Source of the DNA: Sphingobacteriaceae bacterium
GTDB lineage: Bacteria; Bacteroidota; Bacteroidia; B-17B0; Aurantibacillaceae
Length of the DNA: 64,000 nt
Direction of reading: 5' to 3'
Assembly (NCBI GenBank): GCA_016709575.1
Contig: JADJMM010000006.1
Location: 124,001-188,000, forward strand
In this document: one piece after another, positions 48,655 through 57,394 of the stretch
Position numbering within the stretch: the stretch's first letter is position 1
Layout: each line of letters starts with the position of its first letter
Program-made: the position numbers and the translations under genes
The notes under the pieces: generated by a model
Databases searched by the model: none
What the model saw: the letters and a program-made list of their open reading frames with translations, nothing else
What the model was told of the DNA's origin: nothing

Positions 48655-48677
48655 CGCGGATTTGTAATCCGTGCATT
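48646..48677 (+). repeat. REP-like palindrome, copy 4
   Basis: TCCCGTTAGCGCGGATTTG then TAATCCGTGCATT, with the same 9-bp hairpin as copy 3. It overlaps the stop of the preceding gene. Confidence 0.7.
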
Positions 48678-48730
48678 AAATTAATCCAACATACGGTCAC
48701 ATTCTTCAAATAAGTGGTGCAACATTTGGG

Positions 48731-48759
48731 TTGTTCTTCTCGTTAATTTACTATCTTTC
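48731..48759 (+). promoter_or_regulatory. possible promoter of the S41 peptidase gene
   Basis: TTG (48731-48733), 18 nt, TATCTTTC (48752-48759) resembles the Bacteroidota -33/-7 pair with a changed last base. The ATG follows 22 bases later. Confidence 0.35.
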
Positions 48760-48781
48760 CAACTTTAAAAGAAAGCTTATT

Positions 48782-50149
48782 ATGAAGATTAAATCTTATT
48801 TACTATCCATCTTTATTCTTATTTCTGTATTTACAAAGGCGCAAAATGCAGGTAATAAACTAAACAACAAACAACTTAAACTGGTAATTGATAGTTTAAG
48901 CGCTGCTATAAACAAAAACTACATTTTTCCAGATAAAGCTAAATTAATGACGGATGCTGTTAAAGCTCAATACAAGAAAGGTGCATATAACAATGCAAAG
49001 GATGTACGGGAGTTAAGTGATTTAATTAATAAGGATATCCTCGCGGCTCATTTTGATGGGCATTTTCGTTTTTATTTTGATCCTGAATATGCAAAGATGA
49101 TTGATACTCCCATGTCAGATTCATTAAGAGTTCAACAATATAGAATTGATTTAAAGGAAATGCAAAGTCGAAGTTTCGATTTCATAAAGGCTGAAGTATT
49201 AGCAGGTAATATTGGTTACTTAAGATGGGACGGTTTTGTTGGAATGGTTGATGAAGCAGCACCTACATTTAAATCAGCTTTTAAAATAGTAGAACATACC
49301 AAAGCACTAATTATCGATATGCGTACTAATGGGGGTGGTTCGCCTGACATGGTGCTGCACACACAAAATTATTTCTTTAATAAAAAAGTAGGCATGAATC
49401 ATATTTTTTCTCGTATGGATACGATAATGAGATATACTGATCCTTCGAAAACTGAATTTAAATTAAACATGCCTGTTTTTATTCTTACAGCACGAAGAAC
49501 TTTTTCGGGAGCAGAAGATTTTACCTATGGTTTAAAATTTGCTAACCGTGCTACAGTTGTAGGTGATACAACCGGAGGAGGCGCTCATCCTACAGGTGGA
49601 TTTAGTATTGGAATGGGTTTTGTAGTTAATATTCCATTTGCCCGTTCTTATCATGAAGTAACTATGACAGATTGGGAAGGAACAGGAGTAAGACCAGATG
49701 TTCCTGTAAATTCAGAATATGCTTTGTATAAAGCACAAACACTTATTTATAACGACTTAAAATCAAAAGCAGAAGATGAGCGTCAAAAAAACGATCTGCA
49801 ATGGGCTTTAGATGTGGCGCAAAATAAATTAAGTCTGGCTAAGCAAATTCTAAGTGATAGTGTTACAGTATCAACAGGCTATCTTAAAAATTTAGCAGGA
49901 GAATACAAACCAAAAGTAGAAATATCTCCATTACCCATGTTAATTGTTTTCAAAGGAAATAATATTTACCGGAGAGTACCCAATGGAGCCGCTCCTGATG
50001 CAAGACTTAGTCCAATCTCTGCTACCAGATTTGTTTATGATGATGATAGTGGAAGATATATGGATTTTGTTCTTGATAAAGATGGTAAAGTTCTTGGTGT
50101 AAATGTCACCCGTTGGGATGGAACAAATTATTTTGAAAAGATAAAGTAG
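48782..50149 (+). CDS. S41-family peptidase with IRBP-like N-terminus
   Basis: 455 residues from the ATG at 48782; signal peptide (1-20, ending KAQ). The N-terminal helical region (LVIDSLSAAINKNYIFPDKA) is of the kind found ahead of interphotoreceptor-retinol-binding-protein-like S41 domains. The catalytic core has LIIDMRTNGGGSPDMVL, FILTARRTFSGAEDFTYGL (nucleophile Ser in FSGAE) and GDTTGGGAHPTGGF. A C-terminal beta region follows (STGYLKNLAGEYKPKVEI), like the DUF3471 add-on of some hydrolases. It is likely periplasmic or surface-exposed. Confidence 0.85.
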   Translation: MKIKSYLLSIFILISVFTKAQNAGNKLNNKQLKLVIDSLSAAINKNYIFPDKAKLMTDAVKAQYKKGAYNNAKDVRELSDLINKDILAAHFDGHFRFYFDPEYAKMIDTPMSDSLRVQQYRIDLKEMQSRSFDFIKAEVLAGNIGYLRWDGFVGMVDEAAPTFKSAFKIVEHTKALIIDMRTNGGGSPDMVLHTQNYFFNKKVGMNHIFSRMDTIMRYTDPSKTEFKLNMPVFILTARRTFSGAEDFTYGLKFANRATVVGDTTGGGAHPTGGFSIGMGFVVNIPFARSYHEVTMTDWEGTGVRPDVPVNSEYALYKAQTLIYNDLKSKAEDERQKNDLQWALDVAQNKLSLAKQILSDSVTVSTGYLKNLAGEYKPKVEISPLPMLIVFKGNNIYRRVPNGAAPDARLSPISATRFVYDDDSGRYMDFVLDKDGKVLGVNVTRWDGTNYFEKIK

Positions 50150-50162
50150 CACACAACCTTTT

Positions 50163-50297
50163 CCCTCTCCTACGAGGAGAGGGGGGACCACGCTTGCGTG
50201 GTGGGTGAGGTTACTTCTTAGTAAGTATTATCCCATTGTGAAGAAGTAACCTCATCCGTCTGCCTTCGGCAGCCACCTTCTCCTATGAGGAGAAGGG
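50163..50297. repeat. REPIN-like cruciform element
   Basis: 135 bp of nested palindromes. GAGGTTACTTCTT (50207-50219) is inverted at 50241-50253. The flanks are hairpins: CCTCTCC/GGAGAGG with TACGA, CCACGC/GCGTGG, CTGCC/GGCAG and CTTCTCC/GGAGAAG with TATGA. It is GC-richer than its surroundings. It lies between convergent genes. REP doublets of this form are mobilised by RAYT transposases in other bacteria; none is in the window. Confidence 0.7.
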
Positions 50298-50300
50298 ATA

Positions 50301-50773
50301 TTATTCTTTTTTACTGGCGTCCATACCGGTAAGGGGAAACAAATCCAAACCAAACATCTGAAAAAGCTGCCTTCCATTTTATTATTCTTTACATCAAAAG
50401 GGGCGCTTATTTCTTTAGTTAAATATGGGTCGGCTGAGAAGATAGCGCCTTTTAAATTTCCTTTAATAACATAATCAGTAGCTAAGTTTAAGGCTTTACC
50501 AAATTCTCCGCGGTTCTTTTGTACTGTGCAATTCTCTAAAGTGGCATCGCCTAAATGTCCACTTACATTTCCATTTTCATCAATACTAAATTGTAATAAA
50601 ATGGAGTCGGGAGCATTAATAAAAACATACTTTCCTTTTTCTTTGGTGCGGACAGTAACCTTCTGTTTGCTTTCCCATTTTCCAATTAAAAGGGCAGGAA
50701 CCTCCCATTGTTTACAGGAAGCAAATAATAAAAAAGCTAAACAGCTTGCTAAAATTAATTTTGTTGTTTTCAT
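50301..50773 (-). CDS. small lipoprotein of unknown function (frame broken near end)
   Basis: 157 residues after repair: signal 1-19, lipobox LFASC, then a beta-rich lipocalin-like pattern (LLIGKWESKQKVTVRTKEKG, SIDENGNVSGHLGDATLENC) that fits small ligand-binding lipoproteins, though I would not name one. One base added to the A5 run at 50361-50365 gives SFFQMFGLDLFPLTGMDASKKE and a stop at 50301, just outside the REPIN. Read literally, the frame runs on into the REPIN and ends with artificial Arg/Pro-rich residues. Confidence 0.7.
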
Positions 50774-50898
50774 AATCTAAAATTTTAAACAAAGATGCAA
50801 GTCAATAAGTTGACGACATTTGATATTTGTCAAAAACGTCTAATTCATGAAAAATATCATGTTTGCCTTGTTGTGTTTAATCCCGGAATATGAATAAA

Positions 50899-50933
50899 CA
50901 AAAAAGGCCGTATCATCGATACAGCCTTTTTTT
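50899..50933 (-). terminator. rho-independent terminator
   Basis: GGCCGTATC/GATACAGCC hairpin (loop ATC) with A and T tracts on either side, 17 bases downstream of the stop at 50950 on the minus strand. Confidence 0.75.
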
Positions 50934-50949
50934 ATAGTGCGGGGATTTA

Positions 50950-53223
50950 TTATTCTAAAATAACTTTCTTAGTCATTGATTTACCATCCTTAGTTTCAGT
51001 CTTCACAAAGTAAAGTCCTTTTGCGAAAGAGTGTAAATCAACAGTAATAGATTTGCTATTCACATCTGAAACATTTATCATTAACGCTCCGGTAACATTA
51101 TAAACTTGTACCGATTTTAAATTCTCGATTGAGTTTATAGTAATACTACCGTTGGTTGGGTTAGGATATAAGTTAATGAAACTGCTTTTTTCTATTTCGT
51201 TAATACCTGCCGCTAATACAATTGTATTTATTGTTTTATTAGTAGCAACAGGCGCATTGTAATCGAAATAAATATGAGCGCGGTTAGTAATAATAGTTCC
51301 TAAAGGTAAACTTGGTTTTAAGTTAATTTTATAACGTACATAACCATGACTTCCCGGTTCGTTAGTAACAGCAGCAGGTAAATTAATATTCGCGAATTTA
51401 AAATCAACTATATTATTCACAGCATTAATTTGAGCTTGTACAGGGAAACTTGAAGTTAAAATTTGGAAACTGCTTAAATCTAAATTCGTGTTGATAGTAT
51501 CTTTAATATTTACGTTAACTGCTTTTCCGGTTCCTAAATTTTGAAAGCGGATAGTGTAAACTAAATCAGTTGTACTAGGTAAGATATCACCGTTAAGGGC
51601 CATACCAGGAGCTTCAGATTTTTTATCGTTCGGATCGTAAGGTCCACCATAATTAGCGCAAAAGTTGTAAGTATTATTTGTTGGATTCCCATCAATTAAA
51701 GGAAGAATAATTGATTTAATACAATATTGTGTTCCAATAACAGCATTAGTTGCAGTAATAGCAGTAAACTGGTGCAGACCATTAGGAGCAGGGCTGTTCC
51801 AAACAATAGTATCTCCGCTAGCTGCAGAAATAATTGCGCTTGGTGCTGGCGTTAAACCAACAATAGCACCAAAACTCATTAATGGAGGAAGTACAACTTT
51901 AAAAGAGGTTGGGCTTGTTAATGGTGAACAGGCACTACCATATCTGCTATTGTAAGCGTTAATGGTAATTGTTCCACCCGGTACAGCACCCGGACCAGGA
52001 TTTCCGTTAGTTAAATTAAAGTAAGTTGAAAAATCAGTTGGAGGTATTGATGTTTCTCTTAATCCAACATTAAATGTAAAAGTAGAGCTTGTTGTAACTG
52101 TTGTTGCAATAGAAGGTGTACTACAAATTGAATAACCACCTGCGGCTGTTGGCACAATAGTATAAGTTCCTATTGGTGCATTAACGGCGAAGTTTCCGTT
52201 AGCATCCGGTTGAGCAAAAATAGTATTAGTTGCGTTGGTTAAAAGAATATTTACTGCACTGTAATTTGGATAATATTCAGCGCCGTCTTTTGTACAATTG
52301 TTGTTACAATCAACAAAAGCATTCCCGCTTATTTGTCCGCAATCATTAACAAAGAAAGCTGATTTCATAACAGTTGTTGCAGTATAACTCATACCAACTG
52401 GCACTGATTCGATTGAAAAGGTATGCCATCCCGGAGATGGAGCAGGGTAGTTAGTTAATGAATAGGACATTCCGGTTTGGTAAGGTGTGAATGCTGAGTA
52501 CCATAGTTGAACTGATCCGGTTGAAAGTGGGATAATAGAATAATTGTTTGTGGCACCAGCTGTGAAAGAGTAAGTGTCGATTGTTGTAGCATCTATTTTA
52601 AAGTTCATAATTGTATTTAGATTATTACAATTATTCATATTGTAAATCATGAAATTATTAATCACTTTAATGTCGATAGGAGAATTGTTACATAAAGTTC
52701 CTGTTGCAGTATCCGTTACACCACCCATTTGAGTGCTGCCGTACATAGTAGCAAAAGGCAAATTTGTATTTCTAAATGAAAGACTGGTATAATTAATAAA
52801 AGCTTGATTTAAAGTAGAAGGTATTAAAGGAATATTGGTAACCGAAGAAGTATGTCCTGTCATATTAAAACCACTAACAGTAATACCGGGTTGTATCATT
52901 CGTCCCAAGTGATAAACTTCGGCAATATAAGTACCGGAGCTACACGATTGAACGTTACCGCCATTTTTTGCACCCGGGCAATTGCCGTAAAATGTACCTG
53001 TACTATAATTACCTCCGCAAGCGCTTCCCGATCTAACAGGAACTAAATTATAAGCATTGTTAACATTTATCTCTCCAACATCATGAATAAGGTTATTATT
53101 AACATCAACATAAACGTCACATGTATAAGTCACAGATGTTTGTGCTTTAATAGAAGTTGTTGAAAGTAGAGTAAGCGAAAAGGCTAATAAAAATTGACCT
53201 GCTTTTTTTGTAGTGATTTTCAT
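50950..53223 (-). CDS. large secreted protein with conserved repeat domain and T9SS sorting domain
   Basis: About 757 residues from the ATG at 53223 (MKITTKKAGQFLLAFSLTLL, signal peptide). Residues 300-380 have an SdrD-B-like piece (GNAFVDCNNNCTKDGAEYYP). Residues 560-680 match the 'YDPNDK' module common in T9SS proteins (GPYDPNDKKSEAPGM, LVYTIRFQNLGTGKAVNVNI, ITNRAHIYFDYNAPVATN). The last 75 are a type A sorting domain (LYPNPTNGSITI to MTKKVILE). A -7 box at 53254 supports this start over one 11 codons upstream. Surface protein, ligand unknown. Confidence 0.82.
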   Translation of the reverse strand: MKITTKKAGQFLLAFSLTLLSTTSIKAQTSVTYTCDVYVDVNNNLIHDVGEINVNNAYNLVPVRSGSACGGNYSTGTFYGNCPGAKNGGNVQSCSSGTYIAEVYHLGRMIQPGITVSGFNMTGHTSSVTNIPLIPSTLNQAFINYTSLSFRNTNLPFATMYGSTQMGGVTDTATGTLCNNSPIDIKVINNFMIYNMNNCNNLNTIMNFKIDATTIDTYSFTAGATNNYSIIPLSTGSVQLWYSAFTPYQTGMSYSLTNYPAPSPGWHTFSIESVPVGMSYTATTVMKSAFFVNDCGQISGNAFVDCNNNCTKDGAEYYPNYSAVNILLTNATNTIFAQPDANGNFAVNAPIGTYTIVPTAAGGYSICSTPSIATTVTTSSTFTFNVGLRETSIPPTDFSTYFNLTNGNPGPGAVPGGTITINAYNSRYGSACSPLTSPTSFKVVLPPLMSFGAIVGLTPAPSAIISAASGDTIVWNSPAPNGLHQFTAITATNAVIGTQYCIKSIILPLIDGNPTNNTYNFCANYGGPYDPNDKKSEAPGMALNGDILPSTTDLVYTIRFQNLGTGKAVNVNIKDTINTNLDLSSFQILTSSFPVQAQINAVNNIVDFKFANINLPAAVTNEPGSHGYVRYKINLKPSLPLGTIITNRAHIYFDYNAPVATNKTINTIVLAAGINEIEKSSFINLYPNPTNGSITINSIENLKSVQVYNVTGALMINVSDVNSKSITVDLHSFAKGLYFVKTETKDGKSMTKKVILE

Positions 53224-53253
53224 AAATATTGAATAGGATGTTAAATTATTCAT

Positions 53254-53261
53254 CAAACTTA
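53254..53261 (-). promoter_or_regulatory. possible -7 box of the T9SS protein gene
   Basis: On the minus strand TAAGTTTG fits TAnnTTTG. It lies 30 bases before the ATG at 53223 and inside the codons of the alternative upstream start. The nearest TTTG is 25 bp upstream of it, farther than the usual 19-21. Confidence 0.4.
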
Positions 53262-53376
53262 TGATTTATTAAGAAACCCTAATATCCAAATGAGTAAAGC
53301 TTGATTAATATCTAGTGTATATTTTTTGGAAGCAAATAAATGAGTGTAATAAGGATATGAATGAGCGAATAGATAA

Positions 53377-53721
53377 TTAAACCACGCAACAAATGCCAAG
53401 TACCAGCTCAATTAAATAAATGCACCCTCCTAAGGTAAAAATAGCATGAGCATAACATAACCATTTTGTAAATTCAATACCCTTAATATCCTGATAAAGT
53501 AAAACTAATCCAAAACAAGTGGCAATGGCAAAGTAAAATATAGTAGCCATTGATTCAGGATAGTAACTATACAGAATAACAAAACCAATCATAGTTAAAA
53601 AACCATGAACAATAATAATGCGTTTCGGTCTGTCTTTATTTTGTAATACACGCCATGATAAGTACAAACCCATAATTGTGGTCATGATAAAAGCAAAAAC
53701 AGCTGCATAAATTAATTCCAT
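53377..53721 (-). CDS. small integral membrane protein
   Basis: 114 residues with four predicted membrane helices (about 3-22, 38-55, 58-78, 90-112) separated by short charged loops (NKDRPKR, KGIEFTKW). The His in the second helix (IIVHGFLTMIGFVIL) and a later one (YAHAIFTLGG) are paired as in some small b-type-haem proteins, but I cannot support haem binding. No family is named. Confidence 0.5.
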   Translation of the reverse strand: MELIYAAVFAFIMTTIMGLYLSWRVLQNKDRPKRIIIVHGFLTMIGFVILYSYYPESMATIFYFAIATCFGLVLLYQDIKGIEFTKWLCYAHAIFTLGGCIYLIELVLGICCVV

Positions 53722-53832
53722 AATAATTATTAATTTAAAAACTATTCATTTAACTCACCACCGCTGCAATACAAAAGGCCTTAGCAGACATAAATATTAC
53801 AGCGGGAGGTGAGATTAAACTACAAACAAAGT

Positions 53833-54075
53833 TTATTGAATTTGACAATTAATGCTATAATCACCCCAAAAATCACTTCCTGATTTTGTGTTTTCATTAC
53901 AACGGTCTTCTGCACGTTTTCTGTTTTCTTTGTAAGTGTAGGTTGAATAATCATGTGTTGATGTTCCTGAACCACTTGTGTATGTTTTAGAACAATTACA
54001 TACGTAATCTTTTTTGCAAGAAGTTGTAGTTCCTATACATAATAAAACGCCTGCTGCTATAATTAACTTTTTCAT
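53833..54075 (-). CDS. small Cys-rich lipoprotein
   Basis: 80 residues: signal 1-19, lipobox TTSC then KKDYVCNCSKT. Seven Cys in total, of which six are in the mature chain, with a Gly/Ser/Thr linker (YTSGSGTSTHDYSTYTY) and a basic segment (KENRKRAEDRCNENTK). Similar small lipoproteins are frequent in Bacteroidota; function unknown. Confidence 0.7.
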   Translation of the reverse strand: MKKLIIAAGVLLCIGTTTSCKKDYVCNCSKTYTSGSGTSTHDYSTYTYKENRKRAEDRCNENTKSGSDFWGDYSINCQIQ

Positions 54076-54196
54076 TTTTTTGGTTTAGTTTGTTTCTATG
54101 CAACAAAGGTGTAGGTTTTGAAGGCGGAAGATGTTATACAACTTTCACTAAAACTTGCATTATTCACACGTTTGAAAAATGATTACCTTTATACCA

Positions 54197-54826
54197 ATGA
54201 AAAAACTATTCAGCTATCTATTTCCTCTGGCTCAAAAAAAGTACCATTCTAAAATTAGCGGTGCATTGGAAATAAACTTAGTGGATGGTAAAAAAGTTCT
54301 GGATACAGCCAATAGCAACTATTCTTACGGCTCTCTTCAAAAAATACTGCATCGGGGCTTAGAGGAAATTAATTTTGATGATACCATCCAAAGTGTTTTA
54401 GTTTTAGGTATGGGGGGCGGTTCAATTGTTGAAACCATAAGAACTAAATTTAAATCAAACGCATTTATTGAATTGGTAGATATTGATGAGGAAATTATCT
54501 CTATTGCCAAGAATGAATTTGAACTGGAGAAATACGGGAACCTGAATTTGATTTTAAAAGATGCCGCTGATTATATCAATTCTACTAAACAAAACTTTGA
54601 TGTAATTGTGATAGATATTTTTATTGGCGATACAGTGCCGACTCAATTTACAGAAGCTAAATTTATAACAGAGCTTTCCCAGCATTTAAATGCAAATGGA
54701 AAAATAATTTTCAATACTATGCGCAATACTATGTCGCGCGAAGTTTTTAATCGGATTACCCAAACTTTAACTGAAAGTGGTTTAAGAGTGAGAGTAATTG
54801 AAAAATACAAATTACAAACGATTTAA
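54197..54826 (+). CDS. spermidine synthase-like methyltransferase
   Basis: 209 residues from the ATG at 54197 (MKKLFSYLFPLAQ). The Rossmann core is of the polyamine-synthase type: VLVLGMGGGSIVETIR, ELVDIDEEIISIAK, LILKDAADYI and FDVIVIDIFIG, with the acidic residues for the aminopropyl or methyl donor. The N-terminal beta hairpin (LVDGKKVLDTANSNYSYGSL) is shorter than in true spermidine synthases, so it may be a paralogue with another role. The substrate cannot be named. Confidence 0.78.
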   Translation: MKKLFSYLFPLAQKKYHSKISGALEINLVDGKKVLDTANSNYSYGSLQKILHRGLEEINFDDTIQSVLVLGMGGGSIVETIRTKFKSNAFIELVDIDEEIISIAKNEFELEKYGNLNLILKDAADYINSTKQNFDVIVIDIFIGDTVPTQFTEAKFITELSQHLNANGKIIFNTMRNTMSREVFNRITQTLTESGLRVRVIEKYKLQTI

Positions 54827-54844
54827 TTATAGGAGAAAAGTAAT

Positions 54845-55041
54845 ATGATGGCAGGCATGTTTATCTCACTGGGAATATTAGTAATGTTATGTATTCCCGT
54901 TATTTGTTTCTTTTTGCTAAACGTATGGGTCGCCGACCGTGGCTTTGGTTTTGTATAAGTATAGTATTGCCCGGAATTGCTGCTTTAATTCTTTTTATTT
55001 TACCGGATTTGAGTGAGGCGGAGGAAACAAAAACTACTTGA
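54845..55041 (+). CDS. small two-helix membrane protein (frame broken once)
   Basis: 65 residues after repair, starting MMAGMFISLGILVM. Two membrane helices (about 5-24 and 33-53) flank AKRMGRRPWLWF. The end is acidic (DLSEAEETKTT). It has a clear AGGAG Shine-Dalgarno sequence at 54831-54835, rare in this window. The frame is restored by one T in the T5 run at 54911-54915. It starts 18 bases after the previous stop and overlaps the convergent hydrolase stop by eight bases. Confidence 0.55.
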
Positions 55042-56341
55042 TACTCTTAACAAATTCAACCATATCCATTATCACCTTCGCATCAATGTTTCCTGACTCA
55101 TCATATTCATCAGGATTTGGAGCGCCTTTACCACTGATAAATAAATGGTTTAGACTTATATAACTTTTAAATTTGTTTTTGGGATTGCTCTCTAATTCCT
55201 TTTTCCAAATATTAAAATCAGTCATTGGAACCTGATAATCTCTTTCGCCATTTAAAACTAAAATAGGTTGTTTTACTTTTTTAGCAGTTTTTAATTGATC
55301 GTATTTTTTTATAGATTGCCAATAAAAAGATGGCGCACCTAATGGTAAATCTTTTGCCGCAGCGTTTTTTAAAGCTTTCGGATCTTTTACTAAATCAACT
55401 TGCTTTTTTACTTCCGCTAAATCTTTTTTCGAATCATTTGCTGTACTATCTAAAGAAGCTAAATAAGTGTATTGCTCCAAAACTAAATCTTCTAATGGTC
55501 GTGCAGGTCCTGCTAACATAATTATCCCACTAACATCTTTACTTTTGCTGGCAATATAAGGCGCGCACATAGCACCCAAACTATGTCCAGCCACAAATAT
55601 TTTTGATTCTTTAGTTAAAGCGTGCGCACGTAATATTTTCACAGCGCTTAAAGCATCATCAATAACTTCTTCGTTCAGTCCGGTTTTATTTATATCTAAA
55701 TCTTTTCCATAAGTTAAAGTACGTTTATCATAACGGAAACTCGCTATACCATTTGAAGCTAAACCTAAAGCAATATCTTTTAAAGGACGGTTTGGACCAA
55801 CAGATTCATCTTTGTCGTTTGGTCCGGAACCTGCTAATAAAATAACAACTGGCGGATTGGTAATATTATTGGGTACACATAAAATTCCTGGCATAATATA
55901 AGTTCCTGTTTTAACAGAAAGCTTGCTTTCGTATTGTTTCGACAATTCGTAATAGGGTGGGAGATTGTATGCGTTTTTACTTTTAGGTGGAATAAAGAAT
56001 ATGCCAATAATTTTTTTGTAATTGTTGTAAGCAAATTTTAAATCGAGTTTTGTTTTTTCGAAAGCGACTTGAATCAAAACCACATCAATAGTATCAGCTT
56101 TTTCGGTACGGATATTTCCGTAAGATTTATATTCACCCACAAATTGCGGAATGCGTTCCCACATCGAGGCCATCATGCCGGCATTAATCTTATCAGTAAT
56201 TGAAGTGTCAAAATAAGTTTGACAACTGTCAAATTGCTGGCGTATCATTTTGTTAAGAAAAGATTCTGAAATTTCAGTCGTTGTTTGAGCATTACCAACA
56301 AAAGAAGTAAGTAAAAAACAAAAGACAATAATTTTTTTCAT
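55034..56341 (-). CDS. alpha/beta hydrolase with DUF3887 N-terminal domain
   Basis: 435 residues from the ATG at 56341; signal peptide (1-18, ending GNA). Residues 20-130 match DUF3887 (FLNKMIRQQFDSCQTYFDTS, WERIPQFVGEYKSY). The hydrolase part has the oxyanion region LLAGSGPNDKDESVGPN, the nucleophile elbow FVAGHSLGAMCAPYIA, an acid in NGERDYQV and His in SLNHLFI. Likely a periplasmic esterase or peptidase-like enzyme; substrate unknown. The frame could start eight codons upstream, but those residues would precede the signal peptide. Confidence 0.85.
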   Translation of the reverse strand: MKKIIVFCFLLTSFVGNAQTTTEISESFLNKMIRQQFDSCQTYFDTSITDKINAGMMASMWERIPQFVGEYKSYGNIRTEKADTIDVVLIQVAFEKTKLDLKFAYNNYKKIIGIFFIPPKSKNAYNLPPYYELSKQYESKLSVKTGTYIMPGILCVPNNITNPPVVILLAGSGPNDKDESVGPNRPLKDIALGLASNGIASFRYDKRTLTYGKDLDINKTGLNEEVIDDALSAVKILRAHALTKESKIFVAGHSLGAMCAPYIASKSKDVSGIIMLAGPARPLEDLVLEQYTYLASLDSTANDSKKDLAEVKKQVDLVKDPKALKNAAAKDLPLGAPSFYWQSIKKYDQLKTAKKVKQPILVLNGERDYQVPMTDFNIWKKELESNPKNKFKSYISLNHLFISGKGAPNPDEYDESGNIDAKVIMDMVEFVKSIK

Positions 56342-56365
56342 AAGAGAATTTGAAGGGACCATCAT

Positions 56366-57323
56366 TTAATTCACACGGATTTTTTGTCCCACTTTTAAAT
56401 AGTAACGTTTTTGAGTACCGTTAAGTGAACAAAGTTCTTTATAGTTAATACCATATTTTTTGGCAATTAAATTCCAACTTTCACCTTTTTGTACAGTGTG
56501 GAACCCTGCATTAATTGGATAAGCATTTACACCGTAACGCGATTTCTTTATCACAATAAAATTATCCATTAATTTATTTTCATCAAAAGAAATAAAGGTT
56601 GAAGGATTTAAAGCATGACTCTTATATCTAACTTCAAAATGTAAATGAGAACCTGTGCTGTGTCCGGTATTACCGCCTAAACCAATTAATTGTCCCGATA
56701 ATACAACCTGACCTTCTTTTACTTTTAATCTGGACAAGTGAGCGTATACAGTTTCCAAACCGTTCGGATGCATTATAACAACAACATTACCATAACCGCC
56801 ACGCTTTTCTGCAATACGAACTTTACCATCGAACGCTGCCACAACATGATCGCCTTTTTCTAAATCCACATCAATACCTTTGTGCATGCGTTTATCGCGC
56901 CAGCCGTATAAAGAGGTGACAACACCCTTACGTGGTGCTGTAAAATAACTTAAAGCTTCATTTTCAATTTCCAGTACAAGTGTTTCTGCTAAATCTTTAT
57001 CGGAAGCAGGAGGGAAGATTATAGACTCATCTAAATCTTCATAAAAATTTAGATCCGATAAACGAATGGTTTTAGTGGAATCAGAATAAGAGATCAAAGT
57101 ATTGTAATAACTAACCAATTCAATTTCGCGCGAATCGATGTATTCTAAATTCAAAAGAGAATCAACAATTTTAACCAGTTGAATTTTATTAATTGGAGCT
57201 GTTGGTGGAGCACCTCCTGAATTTACTTTTGATGAGATACTTTGGGTAAAGAGAAGTTGTTTTGGCCTAAAGACAACTTTACGACCAAAAGAAAAATAGC
57301 GAGTATATTCTCTTCTTTTGCAA
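56366..57323 (-). CDS. secreted M23 metallopeptidase with LysM (frame broken near start)
   Basis: About 319 residues after repair. The M23 core has HKGIDVDLEKGDHVVAAFDG (first zinc His and Asp) and SHLHFEVRYK (HxH), plus a LysM domain at the C-terminus (VQKGESWNLIAKKYGINYKE, LKVGQKIRVN). It probably cuts peptidoglycan peptides. The N-terminus is uncertain: a signal-like stretch (ILAIFLLVVKLSLGQ) lies in another frame and joins if one base is added at the T4 run 57227-57230 and one at 57316-57319. The literal start, a TTG at 57346, gives no signal peptide. Confidence 0.8.
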
Positions 57324-57394
57324 TGGGATGTTTTTGCGAGTGACAAGATAGTAAATTTATAGAAATCAGCAAGTTTGGAGCTTTATTTAAAGCC

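Noticed and set aside
46521..48677. Integron attC sites
   Set aside because: The repeats lack the paired R and L boxes and GTTRRRY end of attC, are too short, and there is no integrase; REP-like is simpler.
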